From Paulinella micropora (lineage: Eukaryota > Cercozoa > Imbricatea > Euglyphida): 64,000 nucleotides of DNA. The stretch is taken from the NCBI GenBank assembly GCA_009731375.1, contig BJOX01000118.1, positions 718,037 through 782,036 on the forward strand, in the 5' to 3' direction. Numbering within the stretch: position 1 is the stretch's first letter; each line of letters begins with the position of its first letter. Of the stretch, positions 40,825 through 52,252 are shown one piece after another. A program made the position numbers and the translations under genes. The notes below the pieces were generated by a model, which ran no database searches, was not told the DNA's origin, and saw only the letters and a program-made list of their open reading frames with translations.

Positions 40825-42136
40825 CCTTCTTTCTAAGTCTAGCACTTCGTCTTAATGGTTGCTTCTCTTCTGGTTGCTTCACTTCTGGTTGCTTTTCTTT
40901 CTTCTGCTTTACAAACTCATTGACAAGCACTGCTCCAATTCCGCTTAATTGCCGTAGTTTAGTATTTGTTATATTCGGGTTTTCATTCCATATTTTTTCC
41001 AACAATTCAAGTTTATCTGCGCGGCTTGCTCTCTTTCCTAAATGTGTATAACTGCTTTCCTCTTCTCCGTTTTCGCTAACATTAGTTAAATTCAAGTATA
41101 AATCTATTTTCCTTCTTAACTCCTCAAGTTCAGTCTTAATCCCTTCTGCTTTAATCTCCTCAGGATCGGCCACATTTACCCACGAATACGAAAAACTTGT
41201 CATCATATCGCCGTGTCCCAATACATTGCTTACCCATGTGTTATAGTTCTCCAACTTTGGATTGGCAAAATTAGAATAAGATAAACTTGCATATAACTTT
41301 CTCAGCATTGAAGACCTTTGTTTATAATCCGCCAGCCACGGAAAGATTTTAATTATTCGTTTGTTCAATTCATTGTTCTTTTGTTTATCAAGCACACCTT
41401 CTTTGTTGATGATAACCGCTTTCTTTTTTCTAAAATGGTTTCTAATTGAATTTACCTTTTCAATTACAAAAGCGGGAGTAAAAAGAATAACTGGCCTTTC
41501 TGTCCAATTCTTTTCTTGTCCCTCTCGCTTCTTCGCTAGATTATTTACTCTTAACCAACTCGGCTTATCGGGCACCAGTTCATATGTATTTTTATCAAAT
41601 ATCTCTACAGGGCGGGCACCAGTTGCTATCATTAATGCAAGCAGTTTCAAATACACATCATTGCTCATAATCATATCGTTCATTTTCGCCATCACATCCC
41701 GCACATCTATTTGTATTTTTTCTTCATTCTTTTGCTTCACATCTTTCTTGTATCCTTCTACGATTTCAATTCTTTCATCTTCGTTCAAATTGAAGTATTT
41801 ATCTAGTTTAGACATTTCATAAACTTTTTCACTTTGATTTGGTTTAATTGCCTTCATTCTAACTTCAGATATTCGTTGTCGTCTTGATTGTAAATTCGGA
41901 TATATTAAGACATACTTGGGGTAAATAACTTTTAATGCTTCAAGTGCTTCTTTCTCAGTGGTTGGATTACTAAATAACATCATTATGGCTTTATGAAAAG
42001 CCATTGACGGCTTAGCATTAATTTCAAAAAAGTCAGACACAACATTATAAATTTTATGATCAGTGTCTGCCACTTTTAACTGCCTAACAAACTTTCTATC
42101 CTTCTCACTCCACATTGGCCAGTGTATATTAAACAA
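40814..42136 (-). CDS. tyrosine recombinase with protelomerase-like C-terminal motifs
   Basis: 440 residues. Catalytic motifs: TGARPVEIF (Arg175), candidate Lys202/203 in the beta-hairpin, SSMLRKLYASLSYSNF (Arg279), VLGHGDMMTSFSYSWV (His308, Tyr317). The combination LRxLYAxxxYxNFAxP, then LGHxxxxTSxSY, closely recalls the telomere resolvases of linear plasmid-prophages such as N15 and phiKO2 more than lambda-type integrases; the first Arg box (T-G-x-R-P-V-E-I) is also shared. A Lys/Pro/Arg-rich tail (LRRSARLRKK) ends the protein. Two roles are possible: integration into the host genome, or resolving replicated hairpin telomeres, which would fit the palindromic ends of this element. The similarity is judged by eye. 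Confidence 0.85.
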   Translation of the reverse strand: MFNIHWPMWSEKDRKFVRQLKVADTDHKIYNVVSDFFEINAKPSMAFHKAIMMLFSNPTTEKEALEALKVIYPKYVLIYPNLQSRRQRISEVRMKAIKPNQSEKVYEMSKLDKYFNLNEDERIEIVEGYKKDVKQKNEEKIQIDVRDVMAKMNDMIMSNDVYLKLLALMIATGARPVEIFDKNTYELVPDKPSWLRVNNLAKKREGQEKNWTERPVILFTPAFVIEKVNSIRNHFRKKKAVIINKEGVLDKQKNNELNKRIIKIFPWLADYKQRSSMLRKLYASLSYSNFANPKLENYNTWVSNVLGHGDMMTSFSYSWVNVADPEEIKAEGIKTELEELRRKIDLYLNLTNVSENGEEESSYTHLGKRASRADKLELLEKIWNENPNITNTKLRQLSGIGAVLVNEFVKQKKEKQPEVKQPEEKQPLRRSARLRKKANT

Positions 42137-42499
42137 GTTTATATTTTTTCTAAGTCAAAAATAGGCTAAGCAAAAAAAGGTATTTGAAGTATTTTGATAT
42201 GGGCGAAAAAAATATAAAAAAATAAAGAAATGCTCGACAAATATAACGAATGAAAATTGAACCCACGACACGGAAAACCGAGTGTGAGCACCCTCCCCAT
42301 TCATCTATTTGCTGAAACATCCGAAGGTTTGTCATTGACTTTACCAATAAGAAATACACATCCGACTTTAGAGAAAATTCTAGAAAATTCTATTTCCGTG
42401 AATATGTCTTTACAACACCCCAACACGGCGCTGTTGGCGTGCTTTTAGGCGAAAAACAGAAAATCAAAATTCTGTCTGGACAGGTTTTCAGTGGAAACC
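42137..42499. other. intergenic region with tRNA-like remnant
   Basis: No credible gene. On the minus strand a GGGTTCAAT B-box-like motif (42,256-42,264) and a GCTCACACTCGGTTTTCC stretch recall the T-arm and anticodon arm of a tRNA, but the acceptor and T stems do not pair well. The region separates the recombinase start from the last rightward genes. Confidence 0.4.
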
Positions 42500-42940
42500 A
42501 TGTCTCTAATTCTGAGAGAGAATAAGACAAAAAATGAATGGATTGAGGAATTTGAGATACGTAAACCTGGAGTTGATAGACTCAAAAAAGATAAAATAGT
42601 ATGTGAAGAAAGAATCTCAAAAGCTGATAAAGAAATCGCTCGTCTAGTTGAAAAAAAACAACCAGACACGATAAAACTAGAGGCGATTAATGAAATGTTG
42701 GAACGATTAAGTATTGAAAGTAATGAAGTAGAGGCTGATAAACTTTTTCGAATGAGACAAAAGAAATTGGAGAAAAAAATAAACAGAGAACGAGATAACT
42801 TCTATAAATGGAAAAATGATAATCGTGGACAACTTTCCGCGATTGTTATGAATAGATTCTCGCTGGAATTGAGAAAGAACATTTATCGTTTAATGTTTCA
42901 CTTAACAAATACTCCAGTGATGGCATTAACGAATATGTAA
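42500..42940 (+). CDS. coiled-coil protein, possibly frameshifted at its 3' end
   Basis: About 146 residues from MSLILRENKTK. Long charged helix (KIVCEERISKADKEIARLVE and following), consistent with a coiled coil. The last 30 codons are less charged, while the +1 frame from about 42,852 to 43,032 reads a smooth polar peptide (NKYSSDGINEYVNDSINSN...) ending in TAA. A one-base indel near 42,830-42,870 may therefore have cut a gene of about 170 residues. Function unknown. Confidence 0.5.
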   Translation: MSLILRENKTKNEWIEEFEIRKPGVDRLKKDKIVCEERISKADKEIARLVEKKQPDTIKLEAINEMLERLSIESNEVEADKLFRMRQKKLEKKINRERDNFYKWKNDNRGQLSAIVMNRFSLELRKNIYRLMFHLTNTPVMALTNM

Positions 42941-43158
42941 ATGATAGCATTAATAGTAATATTAAGCGAGAACACAATAGGAATATGCACAGAGTCTTCA
43001 GAACCGAGAGTGCGGATAGCAACTCGGAATAAAAAAGACTTCGTGTCAAATGTCAAAATTGACATTAAAGGTTTTTATAAAAACCAAGGGGTTCCGACCC
43101 CACTAAAATTCAGAGAAATTTTCTATTACTCATGCTTTTTTGGTGTGTGTAATAGATT

Positions 43159-43652
43159 ATGGGAGAGCCGAATGAAATCACAGCCCAACTCGGTGCTGTC
43201 AGTCTTAATCCTACCCCTGCTCCAACCCCTGCACCTGAAGGTAAGTCCATAATCTCAAATATATTTAATAATAATGAAATGTGGTTGCAGGTTTTTGGAA
43301 GCCTTGGGACGATGTTGAAGGCAAAGTTCCCGCTGAAATGAAAAACCCTAAGTTAGTCAGGGTTCCTAGGGATTTCGCTCTTCTAGGAAAAGAAAAAATA
43401 ACTTCTTTCTGCGCCGAACGAAAATTTTTCCTCCGCAGACCTGCTGAGAGAAATGAAGATTTTTTATTTGCTTGGGTTCCACGAGATGAAACGATAAAGA
43501 ATCCAAGAAAGAAAGTTTTCTTTCTGGTTTCTCTCAAGGATGGGCAAGATGGGGAGGAAATTCTCGTCTTTCCATCTCTCTCAGCCTTGTCAAAGAAGGT
43601 TGGAGATGATGAAGAAAGCATTATTTGGCTTGTTTCTCTTGAAACTATGTAA
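43159..43652 (+). CDS. spliced gene of unknown function
   Basis: Exon 1 43,159-43,240 (MGEPNEITAQLGAVSLNPTP...), exon 2 43,291-43,652 (FWKPWDDVEGKVPAEM...), joined across a 50-nt intron (43,241-43,290) with GTAAGT donor and TGGTTGCAG acceptor. The joint codon is GGT and the frame is continuous, giving about 147 residues. Without splicing, exon 1 would run into a different frame and exon 2 would have no ATG. The protein has a Pro/Thr linker and then a basic beta-rich domain ending SIIWLVSLETM. It is the last gene before the right TIR. No family recognised. Confidence 0.6.
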
Positions 43653-43656
43653 GATA

Positions 43657-44179
43657 AAATCAAAATTGTTTAATCATTAGTTTTCTTAATGATTTCCATC
43701 ACCACAGGTCGGCTAAAGGTTGGACACCTGCGAGAGAGAGCAGAGGGAGATTTATTAAAATTCATCTTCCTACCCACTGGCCAACCTTTGGCTCCATTTT
43801 CCCAAAACTTTTCCCTGTCCCCCTCCTATAAAGGGGGGGGGAGACTTTTTTTTTTTTTTTCTTATAAAAGGTTGGACAGGTTGGACAGATAAAAAAAAGA
43901 TTAATAGTAAGAGTAATAATGTATAAAATCCTTAAAAAAAGATAACAAAAAGTGTCCAACCTTCAAAAAACAGGGTCGGACACGGCCAACCCTTAGGTTG
44001 GCCACTATGTAGGAAGCGGTATTTAATAAAAATTCTCTCTCCCGTGCTCATACATACAGAACACACAGGACTGCTTTTTTGTGCCCAACGAGCACTACAT
44101 AAACACTAGATTTTTTACTCTCACATTATCCCCCCAACCCCCCCGTTTCAACTTCGTTGAAACCGCCCCCCCTTCCCCC
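43657..44179 (+). repeat. viral right terminal inverted repeat
   Basis: Counterpart of 20,558-21,079 in opposite orientation, with the same GGTTGGACA/TGTCCAACC motifs, GGCCAACC/GGTTGGCC mini-palindrome and C/G homopolymers. A 65-67 residue open frame occurs in both TIRs, but its C-terminal part changes frame with the homopolymer length, so I do not treat it as a gene. Confidence 0.93.
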
Positions 44180-44592
44180 CTATGACCATTTATGTATATA
44201 CGGCTGTCTATCCGCAAAGTATAAAACAAGCCTTAAAAAAGTAAAAAACCATCATCAGACATATTAAAAAAAGTGTCCAACCCTTATAAAAACCGACGAA
44301 TGTTTTCCATAAATCAACAAACTGAGCACACGAAGAGATATCTTAACGAAACAACGACAAAAAACATTATATACGTAGTATATATATCATTTTATGGAAT
44401 AAAATGTGTTTTTTGTCGTTGTTTCGTTAAGATATCTCTTCGTGTGCTCAGTTTGTTGATTTATGGAAAACATTCGTCGGTTTTTATAAGGGTTGGACAC
44501 TTTTTTTAATATGTCTGATGATGGTTTTTTACTTTTTTAAGGCTTGTTTTATACTTTGCGGATAGACAGCCGTATATACATAAATGGTCATA

Positions 44593-44593
<1 letters not shown>
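44180..44593. repeat. viral terminal palindrome, copy 3, flipped centre
   Basis: Arms 44,180-44,366 and 44,407-44,593, perfect over 187 nt. The 40-nt centre 44,367-44,406 is the exact reverse complement of the centres at 16,980 and 20,331. The symmetry stops sharply at CTATGACC/GGTCATAG, after which host (AT)n begins, so the integrated end carries the whole palindrome. Confidence 0.95.
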
Positions 44594-44633
<40 letters not shown>

Positions 44634-44792
44634 TTGTATGACATGCACACTATGTCTCGTCCTCGTGCTCCTTGTTGTTTACTCATCCTTCATCGATGGC
44701 CAAGATGTTTGCTTTTTAGCTTGTACACACACACACACACACACACGCACGCACAGACCGTGTGGCGCAGGTTCCAGCAGGTCGTCTTGTAA

Positions 44793-44830
<38 letters not shown>

Positions 44831-44887
44831 ACGCACAGACCGTGTGGCGCAGTTTCGAGCAGGTCCTCTTGTAAACACACACACACA

Positions 44888-44925
<38 letters not shown>

Positions 44926-45080
44926 CGCACGCACAGACCGTGTGGCGCAGGTTCGAGCAGGTCGTCTTCGTGCTCGCCCAGGCTGCCCGGAGAGTCAGGC
45001 GGCGTACCAGCCTAGCGAGAGCAAACAGAACAGAGAGAGAGATCAGGCGGCGTACCAGCCTAGCCAGCAAACAGAGCAGA
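44594..45080. repeat. (AT)n, (CA)n and a triplicated exon-like segment
   Basis: After (AT)n, a segment containing GACCGTGTGGCGCAGGTTC and GAGCAGGTCGTCTTGTAAAC occurs three times (about 44,755-44,792, 44,839-44,875 and 44,936-44,975), separated by (CA)n. On the minus strand it reads [10 protein letters not shown] or TTCSNLRHT before a GT, resembling the decayed exon copies seen elsewhere. Possibly the next upstream exon of the minus-strand host gene; not proven. Confidence 0.5.
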
Positions 45081-45082
45081 CA

Positions 45083-45160
<78 letters not shown>

Positions 45161-45203
45161 GCAAACACAAACACACACACACACAAACACACACACTTGC
45201 GCG

Positions 45204-45237
<34 letters not shown>

Positions 45238-45242
45238 TTCTT

Positions 45243-45328
<86 letters not shown>

Positions 45329-45586
45329 CCTCTCTCTCTCTCACTCTCCCTCCCTCCCTCTGTCTCTCTCTCTCTCTATATATATATAATATATATATAT
45401 ACTCTCTCTCTTTTTTTTCTTTTCTTTTTCACCTCTCTCTCTCTCTCTCTGTTTTGTCTTTGTTTTTGTTGTTGTTGTTGTTGTTGCTGCTGCTGCTGCT
45501 GTTGTTGTTGTTGTTGCTTTCTCTCTCTCTCTCTCTCTCTCCCTCTCTCTCTGTCCCTCTCTCTCTCTCTCATCTCTCATCTCTCC

Positions 45587-45624
<38 letters not shown>

Positions 45625-45849
45625 CACTCTCTCTTTCTTTCTCTCTCTCTCTCTCTTTCTTTCTTTCTCTCTCTCTCTCTCTTTCTTTCTTTCTCTCTCT
45701 CTCTCTTTCTTTCTTTCTCTCTCTCTCTTTCTCGCTGTCTCTCTCTCTCTCCCTCTCTCTCTCTCTCCCTCCCTCTCTATATATATATATATATATGTAT
45801 ATACTCTCTCTCTCTCTCTATATATATATACATATCTTTCTTTCTCTTG

Positions 45850-45881
<32 letters not shown>

Positions 45882-46070
45882 TTCCACCTCTCTCTCTCTG
45901 TTTTGTCTTTGTTTTTGTTGTTGTTGTTGTTGCTGCTGCTGCTGTTGCTGTTGTTGTTGCTGTTGTTGCTTTCTCTCTCTCTCTCTCTCTGTCTCCCTCT
46001 CTCTCTGTCTCCCTCTCTCTCTCTCATCTCTCTCTCTCGCTCTCTCTCTCTTTCTCTCTCTTTCTTTCTT

Positions 46071-46129
<59 letters not shown>

Positions 46130-46462
46130 CTCTCTATCTCTCTCTCTTCCTCTTCTTCTTCCTCCTTCTTCCTCCTTTTCCTCCTTCCTCCTTCTTCTTC
46201 CTTCTTCCTTCTTCTTCCTTCTTTCTGCTTTCTTCTTTCTTCTTCTTCTTCTTCTTTTCTTCTTCTTTTCTTCTTCTTCTTCTTCTTCTTCTTCGTTTTT
46301 ATTGAGAGAACAATTTTACATTTGGACTCAGGGAACGTCCATATGAAAAGTACAGCTATTAAAGTCATACCTTTATCTAAAATAGATATTCAGTCTCTCT
46401 CTCTCTCCTCTCTCTCTCTCTTTCTTTCTTTCTCTCTCTCTCTCTTTCTTTATTTCTTTCTT

Positions 46463-46501
<39 letters not shown>

Positions 46502-46505
46502 CTCC

Positions 46506-46543
<38 letters not shown>

Positions 46544-46715
46544 AACATACACCTCTCTATCTCTACTCGCTACTTGCTACCAAGCTCCTCGCTCCGTTAG
46601 ATACTCGCTGCTGTCTACTCGCTATTTCACTACTCTCAACGCCATGCTCTAGACCGCTCTCACACAAAAGGAAATGTACCTCCATGACACTTTTTTCTGG
46701 TTTCCACTTCTAACA
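45081..46715. repeat. (CT)n/(TTTC)n pyrimidine tract, duplication copy 1
   Basis: Pyrimidine-rich low complexity with (GTT)n and (TA)n islands and a short unique segment (46,300-46,400). The part 45,344-46,715 is repeated exactly at 46,726-48,097 (offset 1,382). No gene. Confidence 0.9.
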
Positions 46716-46968
46716 NNNNNNNNNNCTCTCCCTCCCTCCCTCTGTCTCTCTCTCTCTCTATATATATATAATATATATATATACTCTCTCTCTTTTTTTT
46801 CTTTTCTTTTTCACCTCTCTCTCTCTCTCTCTGTTTTGTCTTTGTTTTTGTTGTTGTTGTTGTTGTTGCTGCTGCTGCTGCTGTTGTTGTTGTTGTTGCT
46901 TTCTCTCTCTCTCTCTCTCTCTCCCTCTCTCTCTGTCCCTCTCTCTCTCTCTCATCTCTCATCTCTCC

Positions 46969-47006
<38 letters not shown>

Positions 47007-47231
47007 CACTCTCTCTTTCTTTCTCTCTCTCTCTCTCTTTCTTTCTTTCTCTCTCTCTCTCTCTTTCTTTCTTTCTCTCTCTCTCTCTTTCTTTCTTTCT
47101 CTCTCTCTCTTTCTCGCTGTCTCTCTCTCTCTCCCTCTCTCTCTCTCTCCCTCCCTCTCTATATATATATATATATATGTATATACTCTCTCTCTCTCTC
47201 TATATATATATACATATCTTTCTTTCTCTTG

Positions 47232-47263
<32 letters not shown>

Positions 47264-47452
47264 TTCCACCTCTCTCTCTCTGTTTTGTCTTTGTTTTTGT
47301 TGTTGTTGTTGTTGCTGCTGCTGCTGTTGCTGTTGTTGTTGCTGTTGTTGCTTTCTCTCTCTCTCTCTCTCTGTCTCCCTCTCTCTCTGTCTCCCTCTCT
47401 CTCTCTCATCTCTCTCTCTCGCTCTCTCTCTCTTTCTCTCTCTTTCTTTCTT

Positions 47453-47511
<59 letters not shown>

Positions 47512-47844
47512 CTCTCTATCTCTCTCTCTTCCTCTTCTTCTTCCTCCTTCTTCCTCCTTTTCCTCCTTCCTCCTTCTTCTTCCTTCTTCCTTCTTCTTCC
47601 TTCTTTCTGCTTTCTTCTTTCTTCTTCTTCTTCTTCTTTTCTTCTTCTTTTCTTCTTCTTCTTCTTCTTCTTCTTCGTTTTTATTGAGAGAACAATTTTA
47701 CATTTGGACTCAGGGAACGTCCATATGAAAAGTACAGCTATTAAAGTCATACCTTTATCTAAAATAGATATTCAGTCTCTCTCTCTCTCCTCTCTCTCTC
47801 TCTTTCTTTCTTTCTCTCTCTCTCTCTTTCTTTATTTCTTTCTT

Positions 47845-47883
<39 letters not shown>

Positions 47884-47887
47884 CTCC

Positions 47888-47925
<38 letters not shown>

Positions 47926-48097
47926 AACATACACCTCTCTATCTCTACTCGCTACTTGCTACCAAGCTCCTCGCTCCGTTAGATACTCGCTGCTGTCTAC
48001 TCGCTATTTCACTACTCTCAACGCCATGCTCTAGACCGCTCTCACACAAAAGGAAATGTACCTCCATGACACTTTTTTCTGGTTTCCACTTCTAACA
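46716..48097. repeat. gap and duplication copy 2
   Basis: A 10-N gap (46,716-46,725) followed by an exact second copy of 45,344-46,715. The arrangement of identical copies across a gap suggests overlapping contig ends rather than a real duplication. Confidence 0.85.
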
Positions 48098-48622
48098 GAC
48101 ACAAGGCAATCGATATAATGAAGAAGATCAGGAAGGCAGAACTGGGGATAACAGTCTGATAACTAAGACTGGAAAGCGGTTGTGGCAGATTGCTTTCACG
48201 TCTTTATTTCTAACCTACCTACCTTGATTATTGCCTGTGCAGGATCAGATCTTCCACTTTGCACGATCAAGGATCGCGCTCAAGTGTACAGGAAGGCTGA
48301 TAGACTGCTGATGTCAACCGTCCACGCAGACACCGATTTTCTGTGCGGGTGTTCTACGATTTCTGATGCACAAGAACGAACAGCCTAGCAGTAGTAGTAG
48401 TAAGATAGGATGGCAGCCCCCTTGTCCCTCAAAGTTGGCCGGTGGCCAAAACTGCCAGGTCGCTTTGGACACGGTGGCAATATTATTGCAGCCGTTGATC
48501 TAGCTAATCGGCATGCAGACATGCTCAGGCGAAAGCTAAGCTTCTGTGCTTCCTCCACCACAAAAAGGAGTGTGTGCTTGCTTACCTAGCTTAACGCTGA
48601 AGTTTTTCTGTCAGACTTTGTC
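48098..48622. other. region upstream of the importin gene
   Basis: Unique sequence with no clear gene. A 59-codon frame starts at 48,410 (MAAPLSLKVGRWPKLPGRFG...) and could be a 5' exon or a chance frame. Promoter and 5' UTR of the importin gene are expected here. Confidence 0.4.
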
Positions 48623-49692
48623 ATGGAAGCTAATCAGAAAGCATATGTCGTCAAAGTGCAGCAGGCCATTTCAGGTAGAAACTCCACGGCTTTTATACTT
48701 GTAACGTATTCTGATTTTACTGCAACCTCCTCTGTGGCCATTCCTGCAGTCGTTTTGTGCTGTTCTTTTATTTTGGCGAGTACTGTGGTGGTTGAAACTT
48801 CTGTACTAATCTGAAATGATGACTTGCGCTCGATGCCAGGTTTTCTGTCAACGCAGCAACAAGTGCGTGATCAGGCCTCGAGGTTTATCGATACTCAGTT
48901 TGAAGCCCCTGCACAACGTGAGTTATTCATCAGAGGACTGCTCATGATACTTCGACAGGATCAAACTAGCCAGCACCGGTAAATCCGACTAGTCGAAACA
49001 TTTTTTCTGCTTCTGCATGGATTACAGATGCATGGTTGACTACCTGTGCCTTGATCGTGCCAACCAGGGCTCTGGCCGCTGTATTTCTGCGCAAGAAGCT
49101 CCCCACGGGCAAACCAGTATACATTGACTCCTTGAGCGTGCAACTCCAAGTGAGTTGTGAACACACAAATACATAACATACATACACAAACATACAGACA
49201 GACAGACAGACCGACAGACCGGTATGCGTGCGTGCATGCATGAATGTATGCATACATACATACATACATGCATATGTACATATGTACATACATACATACA
49301 TATGTACATACATACAGACATACATACAGACATACATACATACATGCATGCATACATACATACATACATAATGTACATACATACATACATACATACACAT
49401 ACATACATACATACCATACATACATACATACCATACCATACATACATACCATACCATACATACATACCATACATACATACCATACATACATACCATACAT
49501 ACATACATACATACATAATGTATATATGTTACATACATACATACATGCATACATAAATTACATACATACATACATACATACATATTTACATACATACATA
49601 CATACATATGTACATACATATGTACATACATACATACATACATGCATGCATACATTCATTCATTCATACATACATACATACAAAAACATGCA

Positions 49693-49723
<31 letters not shown>

Positions 49724-50428
49724 GTCATACATACGTACGTACGTACGTACGTACATACATACATACATACGTACGTACGTACATGCATACATACGTACAT
49801 ACGTACGTACGTACATACATACATACATTGCATGCATGCATGCATACGTACGTACATACATACATACATAGCATGCATGCATGCATACATACATACATAC
49901 ATACATACACACATACATACATACATACACACATAGATGTTATGTATGTATTTATGTATGTATGTATGCATGTGTGTATGTATGTATGTATGTGTGTGTA
50001 TGTATGTATGTATGTATGTATGTAAAAATGTATGTATGTATGTATGTATGTATGTATGTCTGTAAGCATTCATGCATTTATGCATTTATGCATGTTTGTA
50101 TGTATGTATGTCATGTTTGTAATGCTATGTGGTATGCTACGTAGGTGCAGGTCAAGTCGGGCTTGTTACAGGCTATGTCATGCTATGTCGTGTATGCTAC
50201 ACGTAGGGGCACGTCAAGTCGGGCTTGTTACAGGCTATGTCATGCTATGTCGTGGCTACACGTAGGGGCACGTCAAGTCGGGCTTGTTACAGGCTATGTC
50301 ATGCTATGTCGTGTATGCTACGTAGGGGCAGGTCAAGTCGGGATTGTTACAGGCGCTGGCACAGGATCCCGACCGCTACGTGCGCAACCAAGTAGCCTGT
50401 GCGACCTGTCTAGCTATCTATCTGTCTA

Positions 50429-50472
<44 letters not shown>

Positions 50473-50493
50473 CCTATCCACCTACCTATCTAC

Positions 50494-50527
<34 letters not shown>

Positions 50528-50768
50528 GTTTATTGTCTATCCATCTATCTATCTATCTATCTATCTATCATCTATCTATCTATCTATCTATCCATCTATC
50601 CATCTATCTATCTATCTATCTATCTATATCTATATCTACATCTACATCTATATCTATATCTATATCTATGTCCATCTCTATCTATCTATCTATCTATATC
50701 TATCTATCTATCTATCTATCTACCTACCTACCTACCTTCCTATCTATCTATCTATCTATCTATCTATG

Positions 50769-50805
<37 letters not shown>

Positions 50806-50836
50806 GTCTGTCTGTGTCTGTCTGTCTGTCTATCTG

Positions 50837-50868
<32 letters not shown>

Positions 50869-50952
50869 CCTACCTACCTACCTACCTACCTACCTATCTA
50901 TCTATCTATCTGTCTGTCTGTCAATCTATCTGTCTGTCTGTCTATCTGTCTG

Positions 50953-50997
<45 letters not shown>

Positions 50998-51045
50998 ATA
51001 TCTATCTATCTGTCTGTCTATCTACCTACCTACCTACCTACCTAC

Positions 51046-51077
<32 letters not shown>

Positions 51078-51142
51078 ATCTATCTATAGATATCGGACAC
51101 GGTGGCTGCTTTGGCCGAGTTGCTTTTACCCCGAAAAGAGGT

Positions 51143-51202
<60 letters not shown>

Positions 51203-51269
51203 TGTTTAATATGTTTAATCTATGGGCGTGGCTTAGCTTGAAAAGCCATGGCCTCCTATACTACACACC

Positions 51270-51331
<62 letters not shown>

Positions 51332-52090
51332 GAGATATCGCAAAAGGAATGTAGTCCTTGCAAACAGTAATTTGTGTACTGTGCATGTGTCCGGGATGGG
51401 AATCACGGGTAGACTGTGTTCTGGAAAAAAGAAGAGGAGGTAGGTCGTTGAAGAAAAAGGCAATCTAGGAATGGAGAGTGGGGAGGATAAGGAAGAAGAG
51501 AAAGAAAAGGAAGCCGTTAGTCCAAGTGTTTTGAGCACCGTAAGCTTGCGCAAGCTACAATGATGACATTGTATGAGGCCTAAACCCCCAAGGGACCTAG
51601 AGATAGATAGTGAGATAGATAGATGAGATATCGACTAATGTCAGAAAAAAGGAGCTTCTGATTTCGTCAACCAAGGAAGTCTGTGTAAAGTATTGACCCG
51701 ATGCCCAGCTAAGCCGTGATGTTTGCACGGAAGGGACTGATACAGGCGATACCAAAGCTCCCTAGTACCAGGCGGGGCCAGGGCTCGTTCCATAAGCGCC
51801 CCTTGCAGAACGAGCTCCCACCTCCATTACAGAGGGCCCAGTAAGCAGATGGAGTTTCGAGACTGTTCGACAGTCTAGTATAAACCGACAGAGCACTGTG
51901 GGTTTTATTCCGGGCTCAACAAGCGAGAAAGGGCACCCTGAGGGAACAGGATTGTGCTTCCCGTCGCTATTTCGGCATGTGACTCATAGGCGTATGGCTA
52001 GGCACACATAAGGCACCCCACCACGGGCCCAGCACACCCACACCATCCCCTAATTCTCTGTCTGTCGACAGATGGCACCCATTTCAAAAC

Positions 52091-52157
<67 letters not shown>

Positions 52158-52196
52158 GATAGATAGATAGACAGACAGACAGGTAGACAGACCGAC

Positions 52197-52252
<56 letters not shown>

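Noticed and set aside
42941-43252. A 103-residue frame starting MIALIVILSENTIG
   Set aside because: It starts immediately after a stop in the same frame, overlaps the start of the spliced gene, and its codons look like the wrong frame of a polar peptide.
43265-43663. A 132-residue minus-strand frame opposite the last viral gene
   Set aside because: It is antisense to the spliced plus-strand gene, Ser-rich by complementarity and has no promoter-like sequence.
20351-44386. Canonical Maverick/Polinton
   Set aside because: No protein-primed DNA polymerase B, no retroviral-type integrase and no adenovirus-type protease frame; a primase-SF3 helicase and tyrosine recombinase are present instead, which is the PLV/virophage layout.
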